Shown in pieces: positions 10,194-21,300 of a stretch of 22,864 bases of DNA. The stretch is from Gonapodya sp. JEL0774. Its lineage: Eukaryota; Monoblepharomycota; Monoblepharidomycetes; Monoblepharidales; Gonapodyaceae. Where the stretch lies: contig JADIIX010000236.1 in NCBI GenBank assembly GCA_027604505.1, forward strand, positions 1-22,864, read 5' to 3'. Position 1 is the first letter of the stretch. Every line of letters begins with the position of its first letter. The notes under the pieces are model-generated. The model worked only from the letters and a program-made list of their open reading frames with translations, made no database searches and was not told where the DNA came from. The position numbers and the translations under genes were made by a program.

Positions 10194-11796
10194 TTAACTC
10201 GCATGCTTCTCAATTAAAACATCTGAAGCTCTCTCATCCACCACTATCACGTCTCTCAAACTTGTCTTTGATGACGAGTTCGACTGGTTCTGTTCCGCGA
10301 GTTGGCCCCGCACGGGACTGCGCTCCCTCGCACCGCCTGCGACAACTGGGGACGATTTCGAGTAGCCGTTGGGTGGCGTCGAGGATTGAATGGCAGGTGG
10401 CTTGGAGAGGGACTGAGCGGCTTGGCGCTCTGTGTATTCGACCTGAGTATACCACGCACCTGTCGACGGAATGTTAGAGCGAAACGACAAGATGCTACCA
10501 GGTCTGCGGCGACTCACCTCCTGCCAGCGTGATAAGAATGCCAATTATGTTTGTTCCGTTGACTGCCAGGTTAAAGAGCCATACGGAGAGCACGATAGAT
10601 AGTGCTTGCTTGACATTGGCAGCGACACCCATGGTGACAGCACTCGTCAATTTGTTAGCAGTAAAGGAGACATAGTTCATCGCTGTGCAGCACGGAGTAA
10701 GAAAGAGTGGATAAGGGGCGATGCGCTTACACATACACAGTGACTCACCAAACGCAACCGCACTGTTTCCGACCATAACCACAATCGCAAACCGAGTCCA
10801 ATTAAACTCCGCTTTATACTCTTGATACTCCCCCGCCATCACTGCGCAGAACGCACACTGCATGAAACTGAGCGGAGACATTTTGAGAAGCAAATCCAGT
10901 GGATGTAGCTTCAGCGGCCCTACGAGCACCTGGTTGGTGGCGACGCCTTTAAACGCGGACAGCACGACACCCAGAAGGGTGAGGAAGAGGCCCCAGGCAG
11001 TGGCATAACTGAGAGAGCCATTCGAAGTGTCAGATATACATTGGGAGATGCGGCTTCCAATGAATATATGGCGCTCTCCGCACTCACTAATCCCCATAAG
11101 TAGCCAACGCTACACCGATTAGTGTGGGCGTAATGGCAATGAATCGCTGGCGTGAAGGCCATTTGCTGAGCCAAGCGATGTTTATGATAATCATGAAGAA
11201 AGGGGTCGAAGAGCGAACGACTGCAAAGTAGTGTGATATGTCAAACACAAGAAACAACACGGCACCCGTACTTCTGTTCAGTGAGAAAATAATGAGCAGT
11301 CACGGACCTTGGTGAATGGGAACCGTGACCGCGTGGAGACTCAAGTTCGACACAGCGATGTTGACAGTGTAGAGAAGCGAGAAGGCCCACATTATCATGT
11401 TTTCACTCCGAGACAAGCGTTTTGGAACGAAAATGCCCAGTCGAGCGCACAGCATGCAACCGATGAGGGAACCAATCGAGTGAATGCCAGTCAAGATCCT
11501 GATACATCACGACGTAGTGCAAGATCACGACGCGGCGAGGTAGCAAGTAGCAACTATGGCAAAGAAACGAACCAGGGGTAGGAAAAGTCGAGGAATTGCA
11601 TCACCGATTTGTTGCTGTAGTGGGTGTGAGGTCGAAAGTGTTGAACAACTCTGTCCAATCCATCAAGCAACTGTGCTCTGTCCTCTCCGCCGACCTTCAA
11701 AGTGACAGCGTACACATACTATATTGTGATTGTGAGGTTGATGACAAAGTAAAGCGCGAGCCACGCGAAGCTCTCCGCTGAGGAAGTCGACGACAT
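10194..11796 (-). CDS. TPT-family (nucleotide-sugar/triose-phosphate) transporter
   Basis: Predicted exons: 11796-11720, 11614-11573, 11498-11308, 11220-11088, 11008-10749, 10682-10518, 10459-10194 (377 aa; every join is in frame and restores a family motif). These drug/metabolite-superfamily antiporters move nucleotide sugars or phosphorylated metabolites across Golgi, ER or plastid membranes. Motifs: YFVINLTITIYNKSVMQF and FSYPWILTGIHSIG at the start, NLSLHAVTVPIHQVVRSSTPFF at the third/fourth helix, TLIGVALATYGDYYATAWG, then NKLTSAVTMGVAANVKQALSIVLSVWLFN and the GGAWYT(Q)VEY end. About ten hydrophobic helices are present. The C-terminal 75 residues are hydrophilic and Ser-rich, probably cytosolic and regulatory. 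Introns are 58-105 nt with GTGAGT-like donors. The substrate cannot be told from sequence; the nearby UXS gene makes UDP-xylose a candidate, by inference only. It converges with the p24-like gene, 161 bp apart. Confidence 0.9.
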
Positions 11797-12035
11797 GGTC
11801 AGCAGGAGATGGGGTCCAGGAAGGAGTGACCAGGGTTCAAGACGAAGGTGATGTTTCTAGATAGGGTAGCTTTTTAGGCTTCAAAACTCAGAATAGCCCT
11901 TGGGTGCAAGTGAGCGTTGATGGATTGATGGAGAATTGTTTTATTCCAAATATGGAACCACGACTCGAAGGTAGTGAGGAGAGTTCGCATCCACCACAAA
12001 ATGTTTCGACAAACCAAACATGCAAGAGAAATGAA

Positions 12036-13730
12036 TCATTGCATTTGTACACTGATTTGGAAAGGACTTGGAGACTTCAATACCGCTAGCAACCTATTCA
12101 TATCCACATCAGCACCAAGATAAGCGCCAACGCACTGCACCATGTCAACTTCAATATCAGTACGACTGTACGCGGCTATTTCAGAAGATACTCTGCGAGC
12201 TAGGAATCCTTTCTCGCTGTCTGGGACTTGATCCAGCCATCCTTGACTGTCCCCACCGACAAAGTGCATGACACACGCTCCAGTCACATCAGCTCGACAC
12301 AAAGAAGGCCCCATGACATTGAGGCTTGTCAAAGTAACGGCATAGGAAGCCAGGTACTTGAAGCGCCGGTACTTTCCCACCGTTGCCGTGCCCAGGTGCT
12401 GATCCAGATCCGACGTCATCCCCTCATGCTCCAAACTCAACTTCAACCATTCAACAAGTTTGCGCTGTGGAACATCTTCTATCAGTATAGCTAGCTCGGC
12501 GGCGGCCTCGATATACTGTTCTCCGAGGCCGGAAAATCCCCCTCGCATGTACTCCCTGCAAAGGCTCCGGCGCACTTTAGCAGAGCGTGGCTTCCACACC
12601 GAGATCTCCTCCACCATATTTCTCCAATGATGGTTTGCAAGCGCGCACAGCAATTTGTGTGGTTCCAACCCTTTGTTTCTTCCGAGAATGCCAGACGCCA
12701 CGAACTCGCTCCGTATTCGACAGCCTGCTCTCAGCGTGTAGATATCCTCCAATTCCGATGGCTTGAACATGCTGATGCTTCTTGAAACTCGCTGCTTGAA
12801 CAACTTCTGCTTCGGCCCACCCCACAGGACCGACCGACGGTGTAGATTCTGACCATCATAGACTTCGTAGACACTGACGGTGTCATTGCCTTCCCTGTCG
12901 GGGAATCCTTCCCGCCTAGCTTCACAAAGTGCCTTAGCTACATGGCCAACGTCAGCCCAGTGCATCTTCCCCCAATTCATCGGGAGCACATTGAGAAACC
13001 GCTCCACCGGGTTGATCCTCCTTTCATCGAGCACAAGTTGCCTTGGGCTCCGATAAGGCCTCCTCGACGACCTCAGAATCTCAGCATCGTCCAGATCCAT
13101 CCCTGTGCGTGACGGACCGCTCCAAGCGAGCCATGCGACTCTTCGATATTCCTTCTGCACCCAGCTCTGTATCCCGTAACCGAAGACAGTCACTGAAAAC
13201 TGCAAGGACAAAAAAAGCACTGTGACGTCGTTGCCACTCCCAGTGAAGAGTTGCACCATGGAGAAAGCAAATGCTAACGTCACGGCAATGGATGCCACTC
13301 CCCACCACCAATGTTCCACTGTGTACATATACATCCTCACAGTCCACATGTCACTCAATTCTATCTGGGTGGCTATAGCTGAATACCCTCCAATGAGCAA
13401 GTTTGAAAGGGCTCCGATTCCGATTGCGGCGTAGTTGACCCACGTAGCCTGTCCGAGCGACACACTAATTGAATTCGGATCCTGCGCATCTACGGTGGGG
13501 GCCCAGTCTAATATGACCAAGAGGGCCACCGCGATCGCCGCTGAGCGCGCAGTGGATTCTAGTTGTGTCCACGGGCCACGGGTGAGCGACCTCTTGGGAG
13601 TGGTGCGAAGTTGATTACATGCCCACGTGTGTTGGACACTGAGCACTGTGAACGGGTCGTTTTTTGACGGAGAGAAAGGGAAGTACTGGAAGGTCATGGT
13701 GGAGTGAGCATGAGTGAGGATCTCCAACAT
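12036..13730 (-). CDS. Intronless membrane protein, unknown family
   Basis: A single open frame of 564 codons plus stop. Alternative starts are M1 (A at -3) and M12 at 13697 (CACCATGA context). After a basic N-terminal stretch there are four hydrophobic segments at roughly 64-80, 96-120, 143-163 and 169-190, with aromatic clusters (EHWWWG 139-144, IQSW 187-190). The remaining 370 or so residues are hydrophilic and probably cytosolic, with no signature I know. WADVGHVAKALCEARREGF and LEPHKLLCALANHHWRNM look like helical, soluble-domain sequence. No glycine loop, catalytic triad or metal motif is evident. It resembles the many lineage-restricted membrane proteins of mushrooms. It is the only long gene here without introns, which could mean retrocopy origin, recent gain, or simply a young gene. 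Its length makes chance very unlikely. Confidence 0.75.
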   Translation of the reverse strand: MLEILTHAHSTMTFQYFPFSPSKNDPFTVLSVQHTWACNQLRTTPKRSLTRGPWTQLESTARSAAIAVALLVILDWAPTVDAQDPNSISVSLGQATWVNYAAIGIGALSNLLIGGYSAIATQIELSDMWTVRMYMYTVEHWWWGVASIAVTLAFAFSMVQLFTGSGNDVTVLFLSLQFSVTVFGYGIQSWVQKEYRRVAWLAWSGPSRTGMDLDDAEILRSSRRPYRSPRQLVLDERRINPVERFLNVLPMNWGKMHWADVGHVAKALCEARREGFPDREGNDTVSVYEVYDGQNLHRRSVLWGGPKQKLFKQRVSRSISMFKPSELEDIYTLRAGCRIRSEFVASGILGRNKGLEPHKLLCALANHHWRNMVEEISVWKPRSAKVRRSLCREYMRGGFSGLGEQYIEAAAELAILIEDVPQRKLVEWLKLSLEHEGMTSDLDQHLGTATVGKYRRFKYLASYAVTLTSLNVMGPSLCRADVTGACVMHFVGGDSQGWLDQVPDSEKGFLARRVSSEIAAYSRTDIEVDMVQCVGAYLGADVDMNRLLAVLKSPSPFQISVQMQ

Positions 13731-14886
13731 GCTGGATACATTGGCACTATTGCATCCTGGGCTCTCATCGCGGGATGCGGGGTCAAAGTCTGGGGAAGGT
13801 TGAGGACAAGTTTGAAGTCCGTGGTTGTATTAGTTATGTAGAGTTGAAATCGTCACAGAGTGTAGATTAATTCTCATTCGCTTACCTCGGCGTGTCAGGC
13901 TGAACATTTTCGAAGAGCCCCTGGGTTATCCAGCGACTCAGAACGTTTTTCAAGTTAGTTATTTGGATCAATCAAACTGAGCAAACCGGAGAATCTCTTG
14001 GCCTCGTCCTCAGCAACTGTGACCCTAGACAGCTACACTACCATGGGAACACCAGTATATGTAAACTAATACTTCCTTTTTACTTCCTGACACAGAGCAA
14101 AGAACTGGAAGCTGTTAAGGCATGAGAGTTCTCCAGATCGCATACACATCTATTCTGGCCCTTATTAGTCAAAATTTTGGTCCCCGCTCACAAGTATCCC
14201 TGTGGTGTACACACGCAGTTATTATTGTAAGTTCCGCAACGAGGCCATCGGTGTCAGGTTTCATTCTTGATACACTTGATACACTTGATAACTCAGACTC
14301 ACTACTTAGTAAACTATGCTCATCGCACTCCGATCTCACCTCGTTTCTTTGAGCTATGTGAAAAAATAAAACAGTCAACCACGCTCACTTTCTCGAAATA
14401 AAATTGAGATATAATCTCTGGTCTGAAACACAAATCGGTCTCGGTCGCTAGGAAGCGTGGGTGTTGGAAGGTGCAGGCCGCCTCATGGCACCGTCATATT
14501 TCTTCCCTTTCTCTTTCCTTCATGTCCACAAATGAAGACTGTAAGTATCCACCCAAGAACAAATTTCAAAATGGCTCTTCACCCATAAGACGAGCAGCGG
14601 AGTTGTTGCAGAATAAGTAAGACGCAAAGACAGTGGTCCCCAAATTCGAATTCTCCACCAGTGATCCCATTACCTGTATGGATTATTTTTTAGTGAGAAT
14701 AGCGTTCCCTGATACGAACAAACGCCGATTAAAAAGAGTGGCTTCTATCATCCAACCCCGACAGGTCCAATTCCATACAGACGGCCACCTCTTCCCACTC
14801 TCGATCGCCGACATTCCCGCTCAAAATTCTGCAATCTAGCTGACGCAGTTGGTCGTCACTTCACTCCACCTCCCCTGGGTCCCCGC
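13731..14886. other. Long intergenic interval (1156 bp)
   Basis: This lies between the start of the intronless membrane gene (minus strand) and the UXS gene (plus strand), so it should hold both promoters. No open frame has coding character. A strong splice donor (GTAAGT at 14541) with acceptor-like TTGCAG near 14610 suggests a possible 5' UTR intron of the UXS transcript. A 9-bp tandem repeat at 14266-14292 is listed separately. Sequence is AT-richer than the genes. Confidence 0.45.
14266..14292. repeat. 9-bp tandem repeat, three units
   Basis: The unit CTTGATACA occurs twice in a row and a third time with the end changed (CTTGATAAC). It lies in non-coding DNA between two divergent genes. 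It may be a small polymorphic microsatellite or a repeated binding site. Confidence 0.7.
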
Positions 14887-16993
14887 ATGAGAGGCATCGC
14901 TCTCATCATGCGCTTCGTTCTCGCGTTTTCTGCCATCGCCATCACCTATTTCATTTTCGCCACTTACACAACCGATAGTGCGACTGCTGCCGTCAGCGGA
15001 AGTAGATATGGGCCGGGCTCGGCCTCGGGTGGGGTGAAGTGGGCAGTATCGACGGAAGATGCACTTGGAGGAGGTGGCACCACCGAGACAGGAGGCGACA
15101 CCGTCGTCGCGATAGACAATGGCGGGAAACCGCATCTTCGACCGCCCCCAGCTGCCGTGGCTCCGAAACCCTCGCCCCCAGCAGCAAAACCCCTTCCCAA
15201 TCAGCCACTCAAGACGTCATCAGTGACTTCTGTCGGCGAAGCTCGCTTTGGTTCTGACTTCCCATTATCGCTGATTAGGCAGCTATACATCCCTTCGAAC
15301 CCGTCCGCGAAGGGTGATACTGGATTTGTGGGAAACCTCACTGCCATTTATGCCGCTGTTCGCAAACTTCCCAACTCTCAGCGAAAGCGCGTCCTCGTAA
15401 CAGGAGGTGCTGGATTTGTGGGCAGCCATCTTGTTGATAGGCTGATGCTGATGGGCCATGAGGTGATTGTTGTGGACAACCTCTTCACAGGTACGTTGTT
15501 TACATTCGACATTGAATGGTGATCATGGAATGCGATTCTTGTCCTGGAATCGTAACATCTAGAAGATTTGAGCTCGCGCAAGCTGTAGAGTCCCAGCGGT
15601 GCCTCCATTTTGGAATGGAGGCGCCTTGGTTTCAGTAACCTTGTCGGAAGTCTCTGACACGGCCCACAACCCTGCGCAGGTTCTAAACGAAATATTCAAC
15701 ACTGGCTTGGGCACCCTCACTTTGAATTCGTCCGACACGACGTCGTCGGTGAGTTCTCGTTGGCCAACTTCCCTGTCACCAGGCATTACGTACTGTTCAC
15801 ATTTTTAGACCCATATATGGCCGAGGTTGACCACATCTATCGTACGTGAACGTGAGGAACGTCATTGTTGAGATGATTTGATACAACAGCACCCCCTCCG
15901 TACGTAGACCTTGCCTGCCCTGCCTCACCCCCACATTACCAGTACAACCCTGTGAAAACTGTGAAGACGAGTGTCATGGGCTCTATCAATGTGAGTCGTG
16001 ACACGTGTCGAAGTGATCAAATTGTCCTGAGGAGTCGAGGACAACCGGGGTCACTCTACATGTTTCACAGATGTTGGGTCTTGCGAAGCGTGTCAAGGCC
16101 CGATACCTCCTGACATCTACCTCTGAAGTCTATGGAGACCCTCTTGAGCATCCGCAGTTAGAAACGTATTGGGTGAGCAGGATTTGCATCGTGTGAGATG
16201 TTACCGTTTGAACAAATCGACCTTGTTCAGGGTCACGTCAACCCTATCGGACCCCGCGCGTGCTATGACGAAGGCAAGAGGGTGGCCGAGACCCTTTCTT
16301 ACTCGTACCAGAAGCAGAGCCACGTGGATGTCCGTGTCGCAAGGATTTTCAACACGTACGCCGTGTACATCTATGTTCTATTCCCTTTTATCTGCTCACT
16401 ATTCTTTTGAATGACTTGGGGGTTTCCAAAGCTTTGGCCCTCGCATGAACGAAAACGATGGCCGCGTGGTCTCCAACTTCATCCTTCAGGCGCTTCGGGG
16501 CAAGGACATTACAATTTACGGTGATGGGTCGCAAACTCGCAGTTTTCAATACGTACATGACCTTGTAGACGGTCTCATTGCCCTCATGCATGGCAACTTC
16601 ACCGACCCTGTTAACCTCGGAAACCCCGGTAAGCCCCGCAACAATCACCGTTTTCGCGATTAGATAGAACCGCATTCAAATGAACTCATGTCGTCGCAGA
16701 GGAATTCACAATTCAAAACTTCGCGGAGATTGTGCGACAAATTGTGGGACAAGATGGTGTCAACATTGTCAATCTTGATGCTACACAGGATGACCCCCAC
16801 CAGAGGAGGCCTGACATTACACGAGCTAAGAAGGAGATTGGTTGGGAGCCAAAGTTCTCGATGAAACAGGGAATTGAGGAGACCGTGAGTTTTGGGAAGG
16901 ATCGGCTTTGTGGGTTAGTTTCTCACGTGTGGTTTTCCAATGCTCAAGGCCGAGTACTTCAAGCTCATGCGGGAATCTTTGGTTGTAGATTGA
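14887..16993 (+). CDS. UXS1: UDP-glucuronate decarboxylase (UDP-xylose synthase)
   Basis: Predicted exons: 14887-15490, 15680-15748, 15809-15841, 15908-15990, 16071-16172, 16231-16355, 16432-16628, 16700-16884, 16949-16993 (480 aa, in frame). It converts UDP-glucuronate to UDP-xylose, the xylose donor for glycans, using bound NAD. A signal-anchor helix (about 7-26) predicts a type II protein of ER or Golgi. A Pro/Gly/Ser-rich stem of about 130 residues follows. The Rossmann loop TGGAGFVGS is at 172-180, VDNLFTG at 196-202. [17 protein letters not shown] and [15 protein letters not shown] are UXS signatures. Catalytic TSTSEVYGD (278-286) and Y309-xxx-K313 are intact. RIFNTFGPRM has Phe where Tyr is usual. 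[18 protein letters not shown] and the [13 protein letters not shown] segment complete the family. M at 14908 is an alternative start that keeps part of the helix. Exon 3 is only 33 nt. Confidence 0.95.
15601..15622 (+). repeat. Perfect 9-bp hairpin inside UXS intron 1
   Basis: Arms GCCTCCATT and AATGGAGGC are exact reverse complements with a TTGG loop. It lies in the 189-nt first intron (15491-15679), the longest of the gene. In the pre-mRNA it would form a stable stem. It may bring donor and acceptor closer, act as a regulatory structure, or be chance. Confidence 0.75.
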
Positions 16994-17250
16994 GATTCAA
17001 TTGTGTTTGGTCATGACGCATAATGGATATCATAAAGAGCACATTCTGTCATACGAAGAAGAAGGAGGGTGTTTCGTACTTTTTTCCCCGCCTGTTCTCC
17101 ACAACATTGTTATCACAATGTCACCTGTGTCATCGTTTTGGAATGCACTGCTATTCATTTTTCTGGTGGGGAAGGAATGGGGTGATGGTTGTTCCAAGAG
17201 CAGATGGGGTTCGTGAGATTCATGTCTGTGATTGTGCATCCCATATCCAC

Positions 17251-18244
17251 ATGAACAATCCTTACATCACAGCAGATGCCCCCATCCGCCGGTACAAGCC
17301 CAGTCAGATAAATGCGGACGAACTGGAGGACGCTAAAACTCTGAAACTCGGGACAGGTCGGTTTGTGAAACGAGGACGAACATTTGAATCACAATCTGCG
17401 GCACCGGAAGCTTCTTCAAAGGAAATTTCCTCTTGATCCATTACCTGATAATCTTTGCTCTTGTGAAAATGGGTGCCGGCATGTTTAAAATGAAGTTGAA
17501 GTTGAATTTATCACAGAACAGTGGATCCAGCAGTTGAGGACTGTTCTCTCCGATTCGCTTATCCCTCAACCTCGAGGTTTTCATTCTACATATTGCTTCT
17601 GGGACGGGTTTCGCCTGACGCTTCTACTTGATACTACTCAGACTTTCAGGACAGCTTTCCAATGTCCCACCCTGAAGCCCTCCTCCTACTAGAGAAGGGG
17701 AAAGACCGATTGCAGCTGGCAGGGGAAGTTTCCCAAACTGGAGGAAAGACGACAGAGTGAGTAGAGTGAGGCGGTTGTATGTGGATTGGATTGCATGCTC
17801 AAACCGGTTTGCCTCCTTGTCGACCGTTGAAGCGCTTTCAACAAATCCCTCGTCTACGCGAAGCGCTTTGCGAAGTTTATTGGACGTGACTCAGTTCAGG
17901 AAATCAAACAGTGAGCGACTTGAGTGTACATGTAATCCGACAATTTTACACTTCATTCCAACTTCCAGAATATTCCCCGTTCTACGGCCTGGTCAGCCAC
18001 TCGATGACAATGGTTTCCATTCGTTTGAGGTGGCAGAACTCATGAACCTTTGTCCAGAGACGACGGAGGAGGCGAAGAGTTGGATCCCAACGTGAGTGTG
18101 AAGCATTAACCCTGGTTTGACCTGGTTTGAATCGTTTGGCTGCGGTGCTTCGCGGGATGTTTCAGTCTCGAGCGCTTCGGTGACATCGACTTGAGGTCTT
18201 ATTTGGATGAATTGAATGCGCTTCGCCAACGAATGCAAATATAG
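17251..18244 (+). CDS. RPB4: RNA polymerase II subunit Rpb4
   Basis: Predicted exons: 17251-17364, 17650-17756, 17833-17910, 17969-18091, 18166-18244 (166 aa, in frame). Rpb4 pairs with Rpb7 to form the stalk of RNA polymerase II. The N-terminal LEDAKTLKLG is the family's signature, followed by HPEALLLLEK. The central helix KSLVYAKRFAKF matches 'NKTLEYVKxFSKF'. The C-terminal HRDC-like domain FHSFEVAELMNLCPETTEEAKSWIPTLERF, then LRSYLDELNALRQRM, is diagnostic. Introns 2-4 are 58-76 nt with GTGAGT/GTGAGC donors. Intron 1 (17365-17649) is 285 nt with a weak donor (GTGAAA), so the join between LKLGTGRF and DSFPMSHPEA is the weakest point; a small hidden exon is possible. The ATG at 17251 is 257 bp beyond the UXS stop. 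The same frame is open upstream without coding character. Confidence 0.9.
18111..18130 (+). repeat. Tandem 10-bp duplication in RPB4 intron 4
   Basis: The unit CCTGGTTTGA is repeated exactly, head to tail, within the fourth intron (18092-18165). It looks like a recent slippage duplication. Both copies contain TTTGA, a weak branch-site-like sequence. Likely neutral. Confidence 0.7.
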
Positions 18245-18373
18245 AAGTTTTTGCAACCCTGCTATGATACCGCTTTGCACTTTGAATATATTATAGATGC
18301 ACAATTGAAATTTTGAAATACCGTGTGATGCTCAGTGTATGCTGTTCCCTAATCACCTCACCCGTGTGGATCT

Positions 18374-21300
18374 TCAAGTTGACTTGAGCTTCTCGAGATT
18401 CTCAACAGGAAACAGGTCATGCGTGAAACGATTACGTCCAAAAAGATCCTCCAGCTCTCGCTCAATAGCTTCTATATGATCAACGACTCGAGCATGAGCC
18501 TTTCAAGGGAGGTGGGGGTAAGCCGGTTTTTGTGGTGAGTGCAGAAAATGATTCTCAACACGCACCAACGCAAATGCGTGATAGTAAACTCTCTCCAAAT
18601 CTGTTACTCTGACTTCTAACTCGTCGTGTGGAAAAGCATTGATGCGAACCATACGCAGAAGCCTGTCGCGCGCTTCTCGAGCCCTTGGCAAGAACGGAGG
18701 AATGGGCTGACGAGACACGAGTGTGGCTGAGATGAATTTCGGAAGTTAGCAAAGCGAAAGGTAGAAACACTTTGGGTTGGAAACCCACATGATAGAATGC
18801 CGAAGAATAGAATATTTCGGCCAACCATGTCCCTCCGTGCTTCATCAAATTTGCGAAGAAACTCTTTTGGGTGGTCACTCATTGCCTCTTCCACGTCACC
18901 CATGGCAGCATACAAATCTAAAAGTCTCTGGCACGAGTCCAAAATGCTCGCATAGGCTTTTCCATCCCATGGCCGATCAAGATCAGGCTCGGACGTAGCC
19001 AGTGGCAGCAACCCCCGAATTCTCAAGATTCGATCCTGAGCGGCAAGTTGCAACTTCCAAAGATCTCTCGCTGCCTCCAATCGCACATCCTGTCCAAATC
19101 TGCTTGGCTCCCGAACAACGACTTCATGATTAAGGCCCTCGACAACGAGTGCGGTATCTTTGCCGATCAGTTGAGCCACCAACTTCGCATAAATGAGTTG
19201 GTTTTGGTAGAGAAATCGCGATAACTCAACCCGGACGGACGTTCTGGCGAGTCTCGGGGCCACAAAGATTCCTACAACAAAGGCAATCCCGACACCGACA
19301 AGCACGGAGAGAACACGGATAACGGTGAATTGCAGAATCGATAGATCCGTTCCAATCGATCCCGTATATGGAAGAAATATAACAATTAGGAATGTTATGT
19401 TCGAAATCATCCCTGAAATAGCGAACCGGGTAAACAATCTTCGAAAACAAAACAGACGTTACACAATATAGGAACGACTCTTCAAGGAACGCACTCACTG
19501 TACGTAAAGACAGCAAACTGCAAACGGCAATTGAAACGCAACTATCACATAGGGCGAACCCGGTGAGACGACATATGTGATTCCGCCCCTAAACAATGAT
19601 GCAGTTATGTAACTATCCATAACTTGAAGTCAGCGGAAGGATACCAACCATATGCCTCCTAGAAGAGTTCCGTAGACTCGATGGATTCCAATTGGCACTG
19701 AAGCACCGACGGTCTGTGCGGGTAAAATGCGTCAACACAATGCCAAGCTTTCAAAGATGTTCAGTGATCACTCACCGGTGTTAAACAGACAACAGCTACG
19801 GAAGGACAGGACCACGGAAGGTCAGACGCGATGGCGCTCGTCAGAAGACAAAGCGCGAGAGTCAACTCACTGCTAAAGATGGCCCAATATCCCCTGACTT
19901 CCTTGTACCAGATAGCTAAGGGTCAACAACAGACATGCTTACAAAGCTGATAGATTCATAGATAGAAGGAGGGACCACGGTCACGCACCAGTTGGATTGA
20001 TGAATGCTAAAATGGCACTTCAGGAATCGACACCGGTCAAACACATTAAAAGTGATCCTTTTGGAAAGCAGTGAATCCCCGAGACCTACCCAATGAGTGC
20101 CGCCAAGCACACCTTTAAACCAAACACTACGTCCTTATGACCGAAAAATTCCATCACATGAACAACGACGGACCCAACGGCCCGATAGAAACCATCATGC
20201 TCTGCTTTTGCTCCAAGATCACGCCGCTCAAGCTGTTTGTTGGACCGATCATCCACCCCAGCAACGTTGTCGTCATCATCAGCTTCCGTCTCTATACTTC
20301 CAGTCTCGGACGATTCAAGCCGGCTCGTTCGACTCAGAAACCACCTATACATGGTCGTGCCTGGCAGCCAAATGCGCAGACGTGGGTATTTCAACCCGGA
20401 TTTGGCCGCCCGCTTCGACCATATACCATCTACAACAGTCGATAAGTCCTTCACTTCCATTGCAAACTCGCGGAGGCTGAACACGTAGTGGTAGATAACA
20501 AAGAGACGAGAACTTGGTCCGAGCATGCTCAACAGCCCCCGTTGCTTTAGCTGAAGTATCGCCTCTCCTTGCCGGTGGTCAAAGTCCTGGATCGCGACAT
20601 CGATGTTGCTAGCTGGTACTCCACCGTCCTCAATGACCCCGTCATTCACATCTGCCTTCACCCCCATAAATTTCGCTTTGATCATATCCACGAGCCAATA
20701 CGCCTCGTCCCGCGACGTCAACCTACTCTTGACTCTTGCCAACTCCTCCCCACACTGCAAAGTCAAATCGTGCAACATCGGTGCAATAAGTTCTCCATAT
20801 GCCCGGAGCACCTTATCCACTTCGATCTTTTCGTAATTTGTAAGATGCCGTGTGCTCGCCCTGGTAATCAGTAGGGGGATGTGTTTCTCGACCCCGTCAT
20901 CCTCAAACTCAGCCATGGCACTCCCCATGAAGCCTTCCGTACTTTCCGTAGCCTTGACAGATACTTCATGTATGCTTATGTCGCTAGCAGGTGGACGAGA
21001 AGGGGTGGTCGAGAGATGTTCTGTGGTGGTTTCGCCGACAACATGACATTCGTCCTCGGCATCGGTTGGTTCGAAGAGGGCTTTGTCACTGCCTCCATTT
21101 TCGAAGTGGGTATGCATGTCGACTGTTTTTGCGGGGTAAGACAAGACCGATGCTCAATAACCACCAAGAATCTGCATAAGACGGGACGACCCACCTCTGC
21201 TCAAAACCCCCGAGTACATCCCACCACAATGCCTAATCAACTTTTTTAGCGACCTGGCAATATCCTCCACTTCCTGCGGTGAATACCACGACACCGTGAC

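Noticed and set aside
14633-14839. 68-codon plus-strand frame before UXS
   Set aside because: No motif and no join to the UXS signal-anchor exon; probably UTR or promoter.
17023-17250. Upstream part of the frame containing RPB4 exon 1
   Set aside because: The residues before the ATG at 17251 have no Rpb4 similarity and look like 3' flank of UXS and 5' UTR.
17757-17832. Apparent coding continuation (RFASLSTVEAL) before RPB4 exon 3
   Set aside because: It needs a frame change with no valid acceptor. Splicing 17757-17832 out restores the Rpb4 helix KSLVYAKRFAKF.
20097-20480. Plus-strand frames within the FUSC gene
   Set aside because: Antisense shadows of the 1033-nt FUSC exon.
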